From: Sphingomonadaceae bacterium
GTDB taxonomy: Bacteria > Pseudomonadota > Alphaproteobacteria > Sphingomonadales > Sphingomonadaceae
Reading direction: 5' to 3'
Assembly: GCA_019239915.1 (NCBI GenBank)
Contig: JAFAZF010000011.1
Location: forward strand, 124,001-188,000
Length of the DNA stretch: 64,000 nt
The translations under genes and the position numbers were made by a program. Below, piece after piece: positions 8,560 to 16,922 of this stretch. The stretch's first letter is position 1, and each line of letters begins with the position of its first letter. Under the pieces are notes generated by a model. That model ran no database searches, was not told the origin of the DNA, and saw only the letters and a list, made by a program, of their open reading frames with translations.

Positions 8560-8964
8560 ATGCCGATGCGGACGAGTCTGTTCTGTATGCTTGCCATCGC
8601 GCTCTGCGCAGCGCCGGCGGCGGCGCGCCCATGGGAGCGCGGCCCCGATGCGCCGCACAGGCCGATGCCCGATCGGCCTGTTGCGGATCGGCCCGGGATC
8701 GAACGGCAGGATTATGAGCGGCCGCCGATGCCGCCGCGGCGGTCCGACCAGGATTATGCGCGCGATGCGATGCGCGCCGGCGCGATCCGTCCGTTGCGCG
8801 AGATCCAGCAGGCGTGGCGCATGGACATGCCGGGCTATGATTTCATCGGTTCGGAATATGATCCGGACATGGGCAGCTACCGGCTGAAATTCATGCGCGG
8901 CGGCGAAGTCGTCTGGGTCGATGTCGATGGTCGCGGGCGCGAAATCCGGCGCTCGGGCCATTGA
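8560..8964 (+). CDS. PepSY-domain periplasmic protein
   Basis: The likely start is ATG 8560 (or 8566), giving about 134 residues. A signal peptide ends in AAPAAARPW. A Pro/Arg/Asp-rich linker (about 28-62, repeated PDRP/ADRP units) is followed by a small PepSY-like domain: AIRPLREIQQAW, YDFIGSEYDPDMGSYRLKFMRGGEVVWVDVDGRG. Such proteins often sit next to OmpR-type two-component systems and may modulate the sensor kinase from the periplasm. The regulator and kinase lie 82 bases downstream on the same strand. An in-frame ATG at 8479 would add a non-signal leader and is not preferred. Confidence 0.8.
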   Translation: MPMRTSLFCMLAIALCAAPAAARPWERGPDAPHRPMPDRPVADRPGIERQDYERPPMPPRRSDQDYARDAMRAGAIRPLREIQQAWRMDMPGYDFIGSEYDPDMGSYRLKFMRGGEVVWVDVDGRGREIRRSGH

Positions 8965-9046
8965 GTTTTCGCCGGAAACGCGGTCGTTGCTTGTCCGTTC
9001 AGGTTTGCCGCGCCACATAGCCTCCGAACAGTGATGGGAGAGCGCG

Positions 9047-9712
9047 ATGCGCGTGTTGATCGTCGAGGACGAGCCCAATCTCGGCCGCCAGCTCCGCGCG
9101 ACGCTGGAGGGCGCGGGCTATGCCATCGATCTCGCCACCGACGGCGAGGACGGCCATTATCTCGGCTCCACCGAAACCTATGATGCGATCATTCTCGATC
9201 TCGGCCTGCCCGAGGTCGATGGGCTTACCGTGCTCGATCGCTGGCGCAGGGAGGGCAGGGACATGCCCGTCCTCGTGCTCACGGCGCGCGACAGCTGGTC
9301 CGACAAGGTCGCGGGGCTCGACGCCGGCGCCGACGACTATCTCGCAAAGCCTTTTCAAACGGAGGAGCTGATCGCCCGCCTGCGTGCGCTGATCCGCCGC
9401 GCGTCCGGCAACAGCTCGTCCGAGCTCATCGCCGGCGACATCCGGCTCGACACACGCTCGGGCCGCGTCACCAAGGCCGGCGAGCCGGTCAAGCTCACCG
9501 CCCAGGAGTATAAGCTACTCTCCTATCTGATGCACCACAAAGGCAAGGTGGTCAGCCGCACCGAGCTGATCGAGCATATCTACGATCAGGATTTCGATCG
9601 TGATTCGAACACGATAGAAGTGTTCGTGACGCGGATCCGGAAGAAGCTCGGCGCCGATGTGATCACGACGATGCGCGGGCTCGGCTACAGCCTCGAAGAT
9701 CCGGACGCCTGA
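9047..9712 (+). CDS. OmpR/PhoP-family response regulator
   Basis: This 221-residue protein has a receiver domain (1-118; acidic ED at 7-8, phospho-acceptor Asp51 in ILDLGLPEVDG, Lys in LAKPF) and a winged-helix effector domain (125-219) with TAQEYKLLSYLMHHKGKVVSRTELIEH and the recognition region DSNTIEVFVTRIRKKLG. It most resembles the PhoP/QseB branch. The start ATG follows GGGAG at good spacing. It pairs with the kinase starting 5 bases after its stop. With the PepSY gene upstream this looks like a divalent-cation or envelope-stress system; the signal is inferred, not shown. Confidence 0.94.
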   Translation: MRVLIVEDEPNLGRQLRATLEGAGYAIDLATDGEDGHYLGSTETYDAIILDLGLPEVDGLTVLDRWRREGRDMPVLVLTARDSWSDKVAGLDAGADDYLAKPFQTEELIARLRALIRRASGNSSSELIAGDIRLDTRSGRVTKAGEPVKLTAQEYKLLSYLMHHKGKVVSRTELIEHIYDQDFDRDSNTIEVFVTRIRKKLGADVITTMRGLGYSLEDPDA

Positions 9713-9716
9713 GAGC

Positions 9717-11165
9717 GTGGCGGCACGCGCGCCGTCCGGGCCGCGTGGGCCGCTAGCGCTGTTCCGCGCGGTCGTGCGCGGCTGGGCGCGCTCGCAGCGC
9801 AGCGCAGCGCAGGCGGCCGTGGAGGGGCGCCGCACCTCGGGCTCGCTGATCCGCCGCATGATCGGCATTGCAGCGCTTTGGATCCTGGTGCTGCTCGCGA
9901 CCGGCGGTTACGCGCTCGACCGGGTCCTGCAGCGCGCGGTCACCGACAATTTCGATGCGTCGCTGAACTATGTGCTCACCGCAATGATCGCCTCCGCCGA
10001 GATCGGGCCGGATCGAGAGGTGCGCTTCAATCGTCCACTCGGCGATCAGCGCTTCCTCGAACCGTATAGCGGCCTCTATTGGCAAGTCTCTGGAAAGGGA
10101 CATGATCCGTTCCCATCGCGCTCGCTGTGGGATCAGACGCTCGCAGTCGATCTTGCCACGCCGCAGCCCGATGTCCATGCCTATGACAGCCATCAGTTCC
10201 GCTCGGAGCCGCTGCGCGTTCTCGAGCGCGATGCCGTCATTCCTGGTTCGAAGACGGACTGGCGCTTTCAGGTCGCGGCCAGCCGCAACGATCTCGACGC
10301 GCAGATCAAGGTGCTCCGCAAGACGCTGGTCAAATCCTTCGCGGTGCTCGGACTCGGGCTGATCATCGTCTCCGCCTTGCAATCGATCTACGGGCTCTGG
10401 CCGCTGCGCAAGGTGCGGCGCGCGATCGCCGGCGTTCGCACGGGGCGCAGCGCGCGCGTCGCCGAGACGCTGCCGACCGAGATCGCGCCGCTGGTCGAGG
10501 AGCTGAACGACCTTCTCGCGCACAACGAGCGCCAGGCCGAGGAGGCGCGCCGCCACGCCGGCAATCTCGCGCACGCGCTCAAGACGCCGCTCACGGTCGT
10601 CATGAACGAGGCGACGGCCAAGTCGCCCGATCTCGCGGGCACGGTGATGCGCGAGGCGCGGACGATGCGCCGCCAGGTCGATCATCATCTGGCGCGCGCC
10701 CGTGCGGTCGGGCGGCGCGCGGCGGGGCAGAGCAGGGCGGAGGTGTGGCCGGCGCTGCAGGCTGTCGAGCGTGCGGTATCGCGCCTCTACCCTGCGACCA
10801 CGATCGACCTCGACGGCATCAAGGACGCCGCCGCGCATGTCGAGCGCCAGGATCTCGAGGAGATGACCGGCAACCTCATAGAAAACGCCGCCAAATACGG
10901 TGGCGGCCGTGTCTTTGTGACCGTCGCGCGTGCCGACGACCATGTCGACATCATCGTCGAGGATGATGGGCGCGGCATTCCCGCGGACCAGCGCGCGGCG
11001 ATCTTCGAGCGCGGCGCGCGTCTCGATACGGAAAAGCCGGGCACCGGTCTCGGTCTCGCCATCGTGCGCGACGTCGCGGAAATCTATGGCGGCACGATCG
11101 CGCTGGAGGAGAGCGAGGATCTCGGCGGGTTGCTCGCGAGGCTCAGCCTGCCTGCGGCGGAATGA
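9717..11165 (+). CDS. Membrane sensor histidine kinase (PhoQ/QseC-like)
   Basis: This 482-residue protein starts at GTG 9717. An N-terminal cytosolic Ala/Arg-rich leader precedes TM1 (about 50-70), then a periplasmic sensor region (about 75-195), TM2 (about 205-225), a HAMP segment and the DHp helix with phospho-acceptor His286 in GNLAHALKTPL. The catalytic domain has the N-box NLIENAAKYGGG, G1 DDGRGIP and G2 GTGLGLAIVRD. It partners with the OmpR-type regulator upstream. The leader of about 45 residues before TM1 is longer than usual, so a start further in (for instance near TM1) cannot be excluded. Confidence 0.92.
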   Translation: MAARAPSGPRGPLALFRAVVRGWARSQRSAAQAAVEGRRTSGSLIRRMIGIAALWILVLLATGGYALDRVLQRAVTDNFDASLNYVLTAMIASAEIGPDREVRFNRPLGDQRFLEPYSGLYWQVSGKGHDPFPSRSLWDQTLAVDLATPQPDVHAYDSHQFRSEPLRVLERDAVIPGSKTDWRFQVAASRNDLDAQIKVLRKTLVKSFAVLGLGLIIVSALQSIYGLWPLRKVRRAIAGVRTGRSARVAETLPTEIAPLVEELNDLLAHNERQAEEARRHAGNLAHALKTPLTVVMNEATAKSPDLAGTVMREARTMRRQVDHHLARARAVGRRAAGQSRAEVWPALQAVERAVSRLYPATTIDLDGIKDAAAHVERQDLEEMTGNLIENAAKYGGGRVFVTVARADDHVDIIVEDDGRGIPADQRAAIFERGARLDTEKPGTGLGLAIVRDVAEIYGGTIALEESEDLGGLLARLSLPAAE

Positions 11166-11168
11166 GCC

Positions 11169-11666
11169 TCAGAAGCGCGGAATCGCGGCGAGCAGATTTC
11201 GCTGCCCTTCCTCCTCGAAGTGAATGCCCTCGATGAAATGGCCGAGGTCGGCGCGCCGGTCGCAATAGAAGTAGCGGGCGATGCTCGAACCGGCGTTGAT
11301 CGGCAGCGCTCGCCCCTCGCGCGTCAGCCGCTCCACCTCCGCTTCGAGAGCATCGCGGCTGTCGAACAGGCGGCAGACGTGATGAAAGCGTACCAGCGTC
11401 GGCGGGGAGGGCAAGAATGCCCGATAGAAATCGATGTCGCCGTCGATCGGCTGGATGATCTCGATCTCGATCGCGCCGCGATAGGCGAGCGCGAGATGGC
11501 AATGCGCCTCGCGGCCGTCGCGCGTCGGGTAGCGCGCATCGCGCATTTCGAGAAACCGCGGGATGCCATGCGTTTCGGCGAAAAGCCGCTGCGCCGCGTC
11601 GATATCAGGCGTGACGTAGGCCAGCTGGTAGAAGCCAGCAAAAGGCGGTCCCCCCGGTTCGTCCAT
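11169..11666 (-). CDS. VOC (glyoxalase-fold) family protein
   Basis: About 165 residues starting MDEPGGPPFAGFYQLAYVTPDID. The fold repeats a beta-alpha-beta-beta-beta unit: YQLAYVTPDIDAAQRLFAE, then HCHLALAYRGAIEIEIIQP, VRFHHVCRLFDSRDALEAEV, and a C-terminal LGHFIEGIHFEEEG. Possible metal ligands are His and Glu in HLAL, HHVC and HFIEG. ATG 11666 has GGGAG about 10 bases upstream and avoids overlap with the chorismate mutase gene, so it is preferred to an upstream in-frame ATG at 11750. Glyoxalase or dioxygenase-type chemistry is possible; the substrate is unknown. Confidence 0.82.
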   Translation of the reverse strand: MDEPGGPPFAGFYQLAYVTPDIDAAQRLFAETHGIPRFLEMRDARYPTRDGREAHCHLALAYRGAIEIEIIQPIDGDIDFYRAFLPSPPTLVRFHHVCRLFDSRDALEAEVERLTREGRALPINAGSSIARYFYCDRRADLGHFIEGIHFEEEGQRNLLAAIPRF

Positions 11667-11724
11667 CGCGCCGCTCCCGCTCGTCTGGGGCGATCCTATT
11701 CCCGCGAGCTGCCGCGCGGAAGCC

Positions 11725-12009
11725 CTAGACCCGTTCGCGCGCATGTTCATGGTGACGGATCACCTCTTCGATGATGAACCGCAAAAACTTCTCCGAGAAA
11801 TCAGGATCGAGATTGGCGCTCTTGGCAAGCGACCGCAGTCGTTCGATCTGCTGTCCTTCGCGGCCGGGATCGGCCGGCGGCAGGCCGGCGGTGGCCTTGT
11901 AACGGCCCACCGCCTGCGTGATCTTGAAGCGCTCGGCCAGCATGAAGACGAGCGCGGCATCGATATTGTCGATGCTCTCGCGGAAATTCCTCAGCGTCTC
12001 GTCGGCCAT
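11725..12009 (-). CDS. Chorismate mutase, AroQ type
   Basis: This 94-residue all-helical protein starts MADETLRNFRESIDNIDAALVFMLAERF. AroQ active-site features are visible: Arg in the first helix, the second-helix VGRYKA Lys, and the Glu/Gln region REGQQIERL. It converts chorismate to prephenate for Phe/Tyr synthesis. ATG 12009 follows GGGAGGGG at ideal spacing; an upstream in-frame ATG at 12114 would overlap the divergent prenyltransferase. The length is typical of stand-alone bacterial AroQ mutases. Part of the enzyme set could instead be a secreted form, but no signal peptide is present. Confidence 0.88.
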   Translation of the reverse strand: MADETLRNFRESIDNIDAALVFMLAERFKITQAVGRYKATAGLPPADPGREGQQIERLRSLAKSANLDPDFSEKFLRFIIEEVIRHHEHARERV

Positions 12010-12103
12010 GCGCCCCTCCCGTGCACGCCTTTTGCGGAGCCGGGGCAGCAGGCGCAAGCCTCTGGCTTGTAATCCTCCGTTCACCGCGCCAAGGGGCACG
12101 GCC

Positions 12104-13120
12104 ATGAGCGCCACCGTGCTGCCACTTCATCGCAACGGCGCCGCGCCGTCGCTCGAGCCGATGCTGAACCTCGTCGCAGCGGACATGAACCAGGTCAACC
12201 GCGTGATCCTCGCGCGGATGCAAAGCGACGTGCCGCTGATCCCGGAGCTGGCCGGACACCTCATCGCCGGCGGCGGCAAGCGGATGCGGCCGATGTTGAC
12301 GCTCGCCTGCGCGAGGCTCGCGGATTATCAGGGCGATCGCCACCACCGGCTCGCCGCCGCGGTCGAGTTCATCCACACCGCGACGCTGCTGCACGACGAC
12401 GTCGTCGACGGCTCCGGCCTTCGGCGCGGGCGACGCACCGCCAACATTATCTGGGGCAATCCGGCGAGCGTGCTGGTCGGTGACTTCCTGTTCAGCCGCG
12501 CCTTCGAGCTGATGGTCGAGGATGGCTCGGTACGTGTGCTCCGTATCCTCTCGGGCGCGAGTGCGGTGATCGCCGAGGGTGAGGTCAACCAGCTGACCGC
12601 ACAGCGCCGCATCGATACGAGCGAGGAGCGCTATCTAGATATCATCGGCGCGAAGACCGCCGCGCTGTTCGCCGCCGCGAGCCGCATCGCCGCCGTCGTC
12701 GCCGAGAAGGACGAGCGTGTCGAGCGGGCCTTTGACGACTATGGCCGCAATCTCGGCATTGCCTTCCAGCTCGTTGACGACGCCATCGATTACGCCTCCG
12801 AAGAGGCGGTGATGGGAAAGGCCGCGGGTGACGATTTTCGCGACGGCAAGGTCACCTTGCCGGTGATCCTGGCGCATGCGCGGGGAAGCGAGGCCGATCG
12901 CACCTTCTGGAAGGACGCCATGGAAGGGCGCCGCGCGAGCGACGAGGATCTCGCCCACGCGACCGCGCTGCTGGGCGAAACCGGAGCGATGGACGACACG
13001 CTCGCCCGCGCGCGCCTCTACGCGCGCCGCGCGATCGACGCGCTAGCGCCATTCCCCTCCGGCCAGCCCAAGAGCGCGCTCGTGGAAGCGGCGGAATTCG
13101 CGGTGGCACGGGCTTATTGA
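12104..13120 (+). CDS. Long-chain polyprenyl diphosphate synthase
   Basis: This 338-residue trans-prenyltransferase begins at ATG 12104 after AAGGGG. The first Asp-rich motif is LLHDDVVD (Asp98, 99 and 102) followed by GLRRGRRTAN; the second is QLVDDAIDY near 227; GGGKRMRP lies near 57. It condenses isopentenyl diphosphate onto an allylic primer to make the side chain of ubiquinone (octaprenyl or decaprenyl; sphingomonads usually make Q-10, which would make this a decaprenyl synthase). It is divergent from the chorismate mutase gene. IspB and DdsA cannot be told apart from sequence reading. Confidence 0.93.
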   Translation: MSATVLPLHRNGAAPSLEPMLNLVAADMNQVNRVILARMQSDVPLIPELAGHLIAGGGKRMRPMLTLACARLADYQGDRHHRLAAAVEFIHTATLLHDDVVDGSGLRRGRRTANIIWGNPASVLVGDFLFSRAFELMVEDGSVRVLRILSGASAVIAEGEVNQLTAQRRIDTSEERYLDIIGAKTAALFAAASRIAAVVAEKDERVERAFDDYGRNLGIAFQLVDDAIDYASEEAVMGKAAGDDFRDGKVTLPVILAHARGSEADRTFWKDAMEGRRASDEDLAHATALLGETGAMDDTLARARLYARRAIDALAPFPSGQPKSALVEAAEFAVARAY

Positions 13121-13149
13121 GGCGGACGGATCGCGACCCTCTTTGAGCT

Positions 13150-13264
13150 CCGTTCGCTTCGAGCGAAGGGTCGAGCCTGTCGAGATCCGCAGTCGAGAAG
13201 ATATGCGATCTGACGGTTCTCGACCGACGCTTCTCGACAAGCTCGAAGCTGCTCGAACCGAGCG
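13150..13264. repeat. Dispersed palindromic repeat, family A, copy 2 (inverted)
   Basis: The reverse complement reads CCGCTCGGTTCGAGCAGC, then TTGTCGAGAAGCGTCGGTCG, GAGAACCG, CTTCTCGACTGCGGATCTCG and CAGGCTCGACC, closing with GCTCGAAGCGAACGG. It is collinear with the copy at 24654-24770 over its whole length. It fills most of the gap between the prenyltransferase and hrpB genes. Confidence 0.85.
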
Positions 13265-13300
13265 GATATACTTGGTGTGAAATCGCCTTAGGTACGGCGC

Positions 13301-15817
13301 GTGTCCGATCTACCCATCCACGCAGTTCTACCCGACCTGCTCGCCGTGCTGCGCGAGCATTCGTCCGCGGTGCTCGTCGCGCCACCAGGGGCGGGAAAGA
13401 CCACGGCCGTGGCGCCGGCGCTGCTGGCCGAGCCCTGGTGCGAAGGCCAGGTGCTGCTGCTGAGTCCACGGCGGATCGCGGCGCGTGCGGCGGCGGAGCG
13501 CATGGCCGCGCTCGCCGGCGAACCCGTCGGCGGTACCTTCGGCTATGCGACGCGGCTCGATGCCAGGCGTGGGCCGAAGACGCGCGTGCTGGTGCTTACC
13601 GAGGGCACCTTCCGCAGCCGCATCCAGGCCGATCCCGAACTCGCCGGCGTCTCGGCGGTGCTGTTCGACGAGGTGCACGAGCGCAGCCTCGACAGCGACT
13701 TCGGTCTCGCGCTGGCGCTCGATGCGCAAGTGGCGCTGCGGCCCGACCTGCGGCTGCTCGCGATGTCGGCGACGCTGGATGGCGAACGCTTCGCCGCATT
13801 GATGGACGGCGCTCCTGTGATCGCCAGCGAAGGCCGCAGCTTTCCCTTGGAGATCAGGCATGTTGGCCGGGCTGCCGAGATGCGGGTCGAGGATGCGATG
13901 GCCGCGGCGATCCACCGTGCGCTCGCCGACGACGAGAGTGGGCTGCTCGCCTTCCTGCCCGGCGTCGCCGAGATCGAGCGAACTGCCGAGCGGCTGACGC
14001 CATCGCCTGGCGTCGTTGTCCACAAGCTTCACGGCCAAGCCGATCCCGCTGCACAGCGCGCCGCGATCGCGCCGTCGCCACCCGGCACGCGCAAGCTCGT
14101 GCTCGCCACCAGCATTGCCGAGACCAGCCTGACGCTCGACGGCGTGCAGGTCGTGATCGACTCCGGTCTGGCGCGCCGCCCGCGCTATGATCGCGCCGCC
14201 GGCCTCACGCGGCTCGTCACCGAGCGCGTATCGCAGGCGGCGGCGACGCAGCGCGCCGGTCGCGCCGCGCGGCAAGCGCCCGGTGTCGTCTATCGCTTGT
14301 GGGAAGCGGCGGCGACGGCTGGACTGCCGCGCTTCGATCCGCCCGAGATCCTCGAGGCCGATCTCTCCGCGCTGCTGCTCGATTGCGCGATCTGGGGCGT
14401 CACCGATCCACGGAAGCTGCGCTGGCTCGATCCACCGCCGGCTGCCGCGATCCAGGAAGCGCGCGGTCGGCTGGAGCGGCTCGGCGCGATCGATGGCGAC
14501 GGCCGGCCGACCGCGCATGGTCGTGCGATCGCGGCGCTGCCGTTGCCGCCGCGTCTCGCACACATGCTCGTCGCGGCGGCTGCGCGTGGCTGGGTCACAT
14601 CAGCGGCCGACGTCGCGGTGTTGCTCGGCGAGCGCGGCCTCGGCGGCAGCGATCCCGATGTCGAGACCCGGCTGCGGCGCTGGCGGAACGAGAAGGGGCG
14701 GCGTGCCGAGGCGGCGCGAGGGCTGGCGCAAAGATGGGCACGCCTCGTTCTTCTCCCTGGGAGGGAGGGGTCGGGGATGGACGGAAATGCGGCGGAACGC
14801 TCTGCCCCTAAACAACCCAACCCCGACCCCTTTCTTCCAGGGAGGGCAGATAGCGCTGGCGCGTGCATAGCGCTGGCATTCCCCGATCGCATCGCGCGGC
14901 GGCGTGATGCGTCGGGCGAGCAATGGGCGAGCGTCGGCGGGCGCGGTTTCCGGCTCGATCCGCTCTCCAGCCTAGCGCGCGAGGACTGGCTGGCGATCGC
15001 CGAGACGCAGGGATCGGCGGCGGGTGCGCGCATCCTCGCCGCCGCGCCGATCGCCGTCGCGACGATCGAGGCGCTCTATGGCGACCGCATCGAGTTACGC
15101 CGCGAGGTGACGTTCGATCGCGCGAGCGGCGGGATCGTTGCCACCCGCGAGCGGCGGCTGGGCGCGGTGCGGCTTTCCGGCGGCCCGGACAACGCGCCCG
15201 ATCCCGCAGCGATCGCGGCGGCGTTGCTGACGGGCGTGCGCAATGGCGGAATCGCGCTGCTGCCGTGGCCCGAGGGCGCCGCCAAGCTGCGCGCGCGGGC
15301 CACCTTCGCGCGCCGCTTCGACGATATGGTGCCCGATCTCTCAGACGCGGCGCTGATTGCCGATCTCGATCTCTGGCTGCCGCCGCTGCTGGAACGCCGG
15401 CGGCGTCTCGACGCCATTCCGCCCGGCGCACTGACGGAGATGCTCTACGAGCGGCTGGGATGGGACGGCAGGCGACGTCTCGACGCGCTGGCGCCGCCGT
15501 CGCTCGCCAGTCCGGCTGGCGGGAGCCATGGCATCGACTATGAAACCGAGGGCGGTCCGGCGGTCGAGCTTCGCCCGCAGGCGCTGTTCGGGCTCGCCGC
15601 GCATCCGATGCTGGCGGAAGGGCGGGTGCCGCTGGTGCTGCGGCTGGTCTCGCCCGCCGGTCGGCCGATCCAGACCACCGCCGATCTGCCGAGCTTCTGG
15701 GCCGGAAGCTGGGCTGCTGTCGCGAGGGAGATGCGCGGTCGTTATCCCCGCCACCCGTGGCCTGACGATCCGGCGGCGGCCGATCCGACGCTGAGGACGA
15801 AGAAGGGTCGAGGATAA
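13301..15817 (+). CDS. hrpB: HrpB-type DEAH/DEVH ATP-dependent helicase with an in-frame repeat insertion
   Basis: This 838-residue DExH-box helicase has motif I PPGAGKTT, motif II DEVH, motif III SATLDG, motif V TSIAETSLTLDG and motif VI QRAGRAAR. The HA2 and HrpB C-terminal domains follow, with DRIARRR and the terminal FWAGSWAAVAREMRGRYPRHPWPDDP typical of HrpB. It is probably an RNA or nucleic-acid remodelling enzyme; its cellular role is poorly defined. The start is GTG 13301. Residues about 484-516 (LPGREGSG ... PNPDPFLPGR) are encoded by a palindromic repeat and interrupt the usual join between the arginine-rich linker and ALAFPDRIARRR. Confidence 0.92.
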   Translation: MSDLPIHAVLPDLLAVLREHSSAVLVAPPGAGKTTAVAPALLAEPWCEGQVLLLSPRRIAARAAAERMAALAGEPVGGTFGYATRLDARRGPKTRVLVLTEGTFRSRIQADPELAGVSAVLFDEVHERSLDSDFGLALALDAQVALRPDLRLLAMSATLDGERFAALMDGAPVIASEGRSFPLEIRHVGRAAEMRVEDAMAAAIHRALADDESGLLAFLPGVAEIERTAERLTPSPGVVVHKLHGQADPAAQRAAIAPSPPGTRKLVLATSIAETSLTLDGVQVVIDSGLARRPRYDRAAGLTRLVTERVSQAAATQRAGRAARQAPGVVYRLWEAAATAGLPRFDPPEILEADLSALLLDCAIWGVTDPRKLRWLDPPPAAAIQEARGRLERLGAIDGDGRPTAHGRAIAALPLPPRLAHMLVAAAARGWVTSAADVAVLLGERGLGGSDPDVETRLRRWRNEKGRRAEAARGLAQRWARLVLLPGREGSGMDGNAAERSAPKQPNPDPFLPGRADSAGACIALAFPDRIARRRDASGEQWASVGGRGFRLDPLSSLAREDWLAIAETQGSAAGARILAAAPIAVATIEALYGDRIELRREVTFDRASGGIVATRERRLGAVRLSGGPDNAPDPAAIAAALLTGVRNGGIALLPWPEGAAKLRARATFARRFDDMVPDLSDAALIADLDLWLPPLLERRRRLDAIPPGALTEMLYERLGWDGRRRLDALAPPSLASPAGGSHGIDYETEGGPAVELRPQALFGLAAHPMLAEGRVPLVLRLVSPAGRPIQTTADLPSFWAGSWAAVAREMRGRYPRHPWPDDPAAADPTLRTKKGRG
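14753..14846. repeat. Palindromic repeat, family C, inside hrpB
   Basis: The inverted arms are CTCCCTGGGAGGGAGGGGTC and GACCCCTTTCTTCCAGGGAG, flanked by GGGG/CCCC. The same design occurs between genes at 18388-18486. The copy is open in the hrpB frame and encodes a peptide containing PNPDPFLPGR. Confidence 0.8.
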
Positions 15818-15955
15818 CCTCTTAACCTCATGCCAGCGAAAGCTGATATCTCGTTCCGCAGGCGCTGCGTTTCATCCAACAAGACCGCAGCTTTCGGCGG
15901 GGTGACGCATCAGGATGGGTTGACGCTCTCTCCCGCGCTGCGGCAAAGCGCGCGA

Positions 15956-16264
15956 ATGGCGGCGCGCATCTATCAGCAGGCGAAGAGCAGCATGCAGTCG
16001 GGCAAGGCGCAGGTCGGGCGCTGGGTACTCGAACATGAGCCCGCCGAGCCGAAGCGGCCCGATCCGCTCACCGGCTGGGCGGGATCGGGCGACATGAACC
16101 GGCAGGTCCGGCTGACGTTCGACAGCCTCGATGCCGCGCGCGCCTACTGCCAGCGCGAAGGCCTGCCCTATCACGTCGTATCGAACCAGCAGCGGCCGCT
16201 CCGGCTGCAAGCCTATGCCGACAATTTTTCGGTCGGCCCGATCACGCCGGCGGGCGAGGGCTGA
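15956..16264 (+). CDS. NDUFS4-like complex I accessory protein (ETC complex I subunit family)
   Basis: This 102-residue protein starts MAARIYQQAKSSMQSGKAQVGRW, then WVLEHEPAEPKRPDPLTGWAGSGDM, FDSLDAARAYCQREGLPYHV and a C-terminal YADNFSVG. This is the alphaproteobacterial homologue of mitochondrial NDUFS4 (the 18-kDa AQDQ subunit), a supernumerary subunit of NADH:ubiquinone oxidoreductase. ATG 15956 is preferred; the open frame extends upstream to 15830 but lacks family-like sequence there. It stands apart from the nuo operon, as is usual for this subunit. Confidence 0.88.
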   Translation: MAARIYQQAKSSMQSGKAQVGRWVLEHEPAEPKRPDPLTGWAGSGDMNRQVRLTFDSLDAARAYCQREGLPYHVVSNQQRPLRLQAYADNFSVGPITPAGEG

Positions 16265-16279
16265 GAATTTATCCGACAT

Positions 16280-16352
16280 CCGTTCGGGCTGAGTGCAGTC
16301 GAAGCCCAGCCGTCGTCATGCGTGCCCTTCGACTTCGCTCAGGGCGAACGGA
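16280..16352. repeat. Dispersed palindromic repeat, family B, intergenic copy
   Basis: The ends are CCGTTCGGGCTGAGTGCAGT and TTCGACTTCGCTCAGGGCGAACGG. The outer 8-10 bases are inverted. It lies between convergent genes, so it could serve as a bidirectional terminator. The same family occurs inside uup at 7458-7540. Confidence 0.8.
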
Positions 16353-16361
16353 GGTTGTGGG

Positions 16362-16922
16362 CTAAACCGCCAGCATTCCGCCGCCGAGCAGCAGCAACAG
16401 CTTCACGTCGATCATCAGTCCCTCGCGGCGCTTCCGCTCCACGAAGGCGGTGACATCGGCCAGGCGCACGCGATGCGTGACGATCTCCTCATGGTCGACG
16501 CCGCCGCCGTCGCCGACCTTCGCGAGCTGCGTCGCGCGGACGAGCGTGAAGGTTTCGGAGAGCATACCGGGCGAAGACGCAAAATCGCCGATCGCCTCGA
16601 TCTTGCCCGCACGATAGCCGGTTTCCTCCTCGAGCTCACGCGCGGCCGTCGCCTCGGCTTCCTCATCCTCCGTCTCGTCACCGATAAGGCCGGCGGGGAG
16701 CTCGAGACAGCGCTGGCCGAGCGGCATCCGATATTGCTCGACGAGGATGACCGAACGATCACCGCCCTCGCCATCGAGCGCGAGGATCACGGCCGCACGG
16801 ATGTTGCGCGCGCGGGCGACATATTCCCAGCGGCCGCGCTGCTTGGCGACGACGAACTTGCCCTGCCAGCGTATCTCCTCGGGAAGGTCGCGATCAGGAT
16901 CTGCGGTGGCGCTGTCGCTCAT
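16362..16922 (-). CDS. NUDIX hydrolase (ADP-ribose pyrophosphatase-like)
   Basis: This 186-residue protein carries a complete Nudix box: GDETEDE, then seven residues, then RELEEETGY (G-x5-E-x7-REUxEExGU) at about 81-103. The preceding VEQYRMPLGQRCLELPAGLI is typical of ADP-ribose/GDP-mannose pyrophosphatases. It hydrolyses a nucleoside diphosphate linked to another moiety, most probably ADP-ribose. ATG 16922 overlaps the end of the TPM gene (ATAG overlap region), marking the last gene of the lemA-TPM-TPM-nudix operon on the minus strand. Confidence 0.9.
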   Translation of the reverse strand: MSDSATADPDRDLPEEIRWQGKFVVAKQRGRWEYVARARNIRAAVILALDGEGGDRSVILVEQYRMPLGQRCLELPAGLIGDETEDEEAEATAARELEEETGYRAGKIEAIGDFASSPGMLSETFTLVRATQLAKVGDGGGVDHEEIVTHRVRLADVTAFVERKRREGLMIDVKLLLLLGGGMLAV

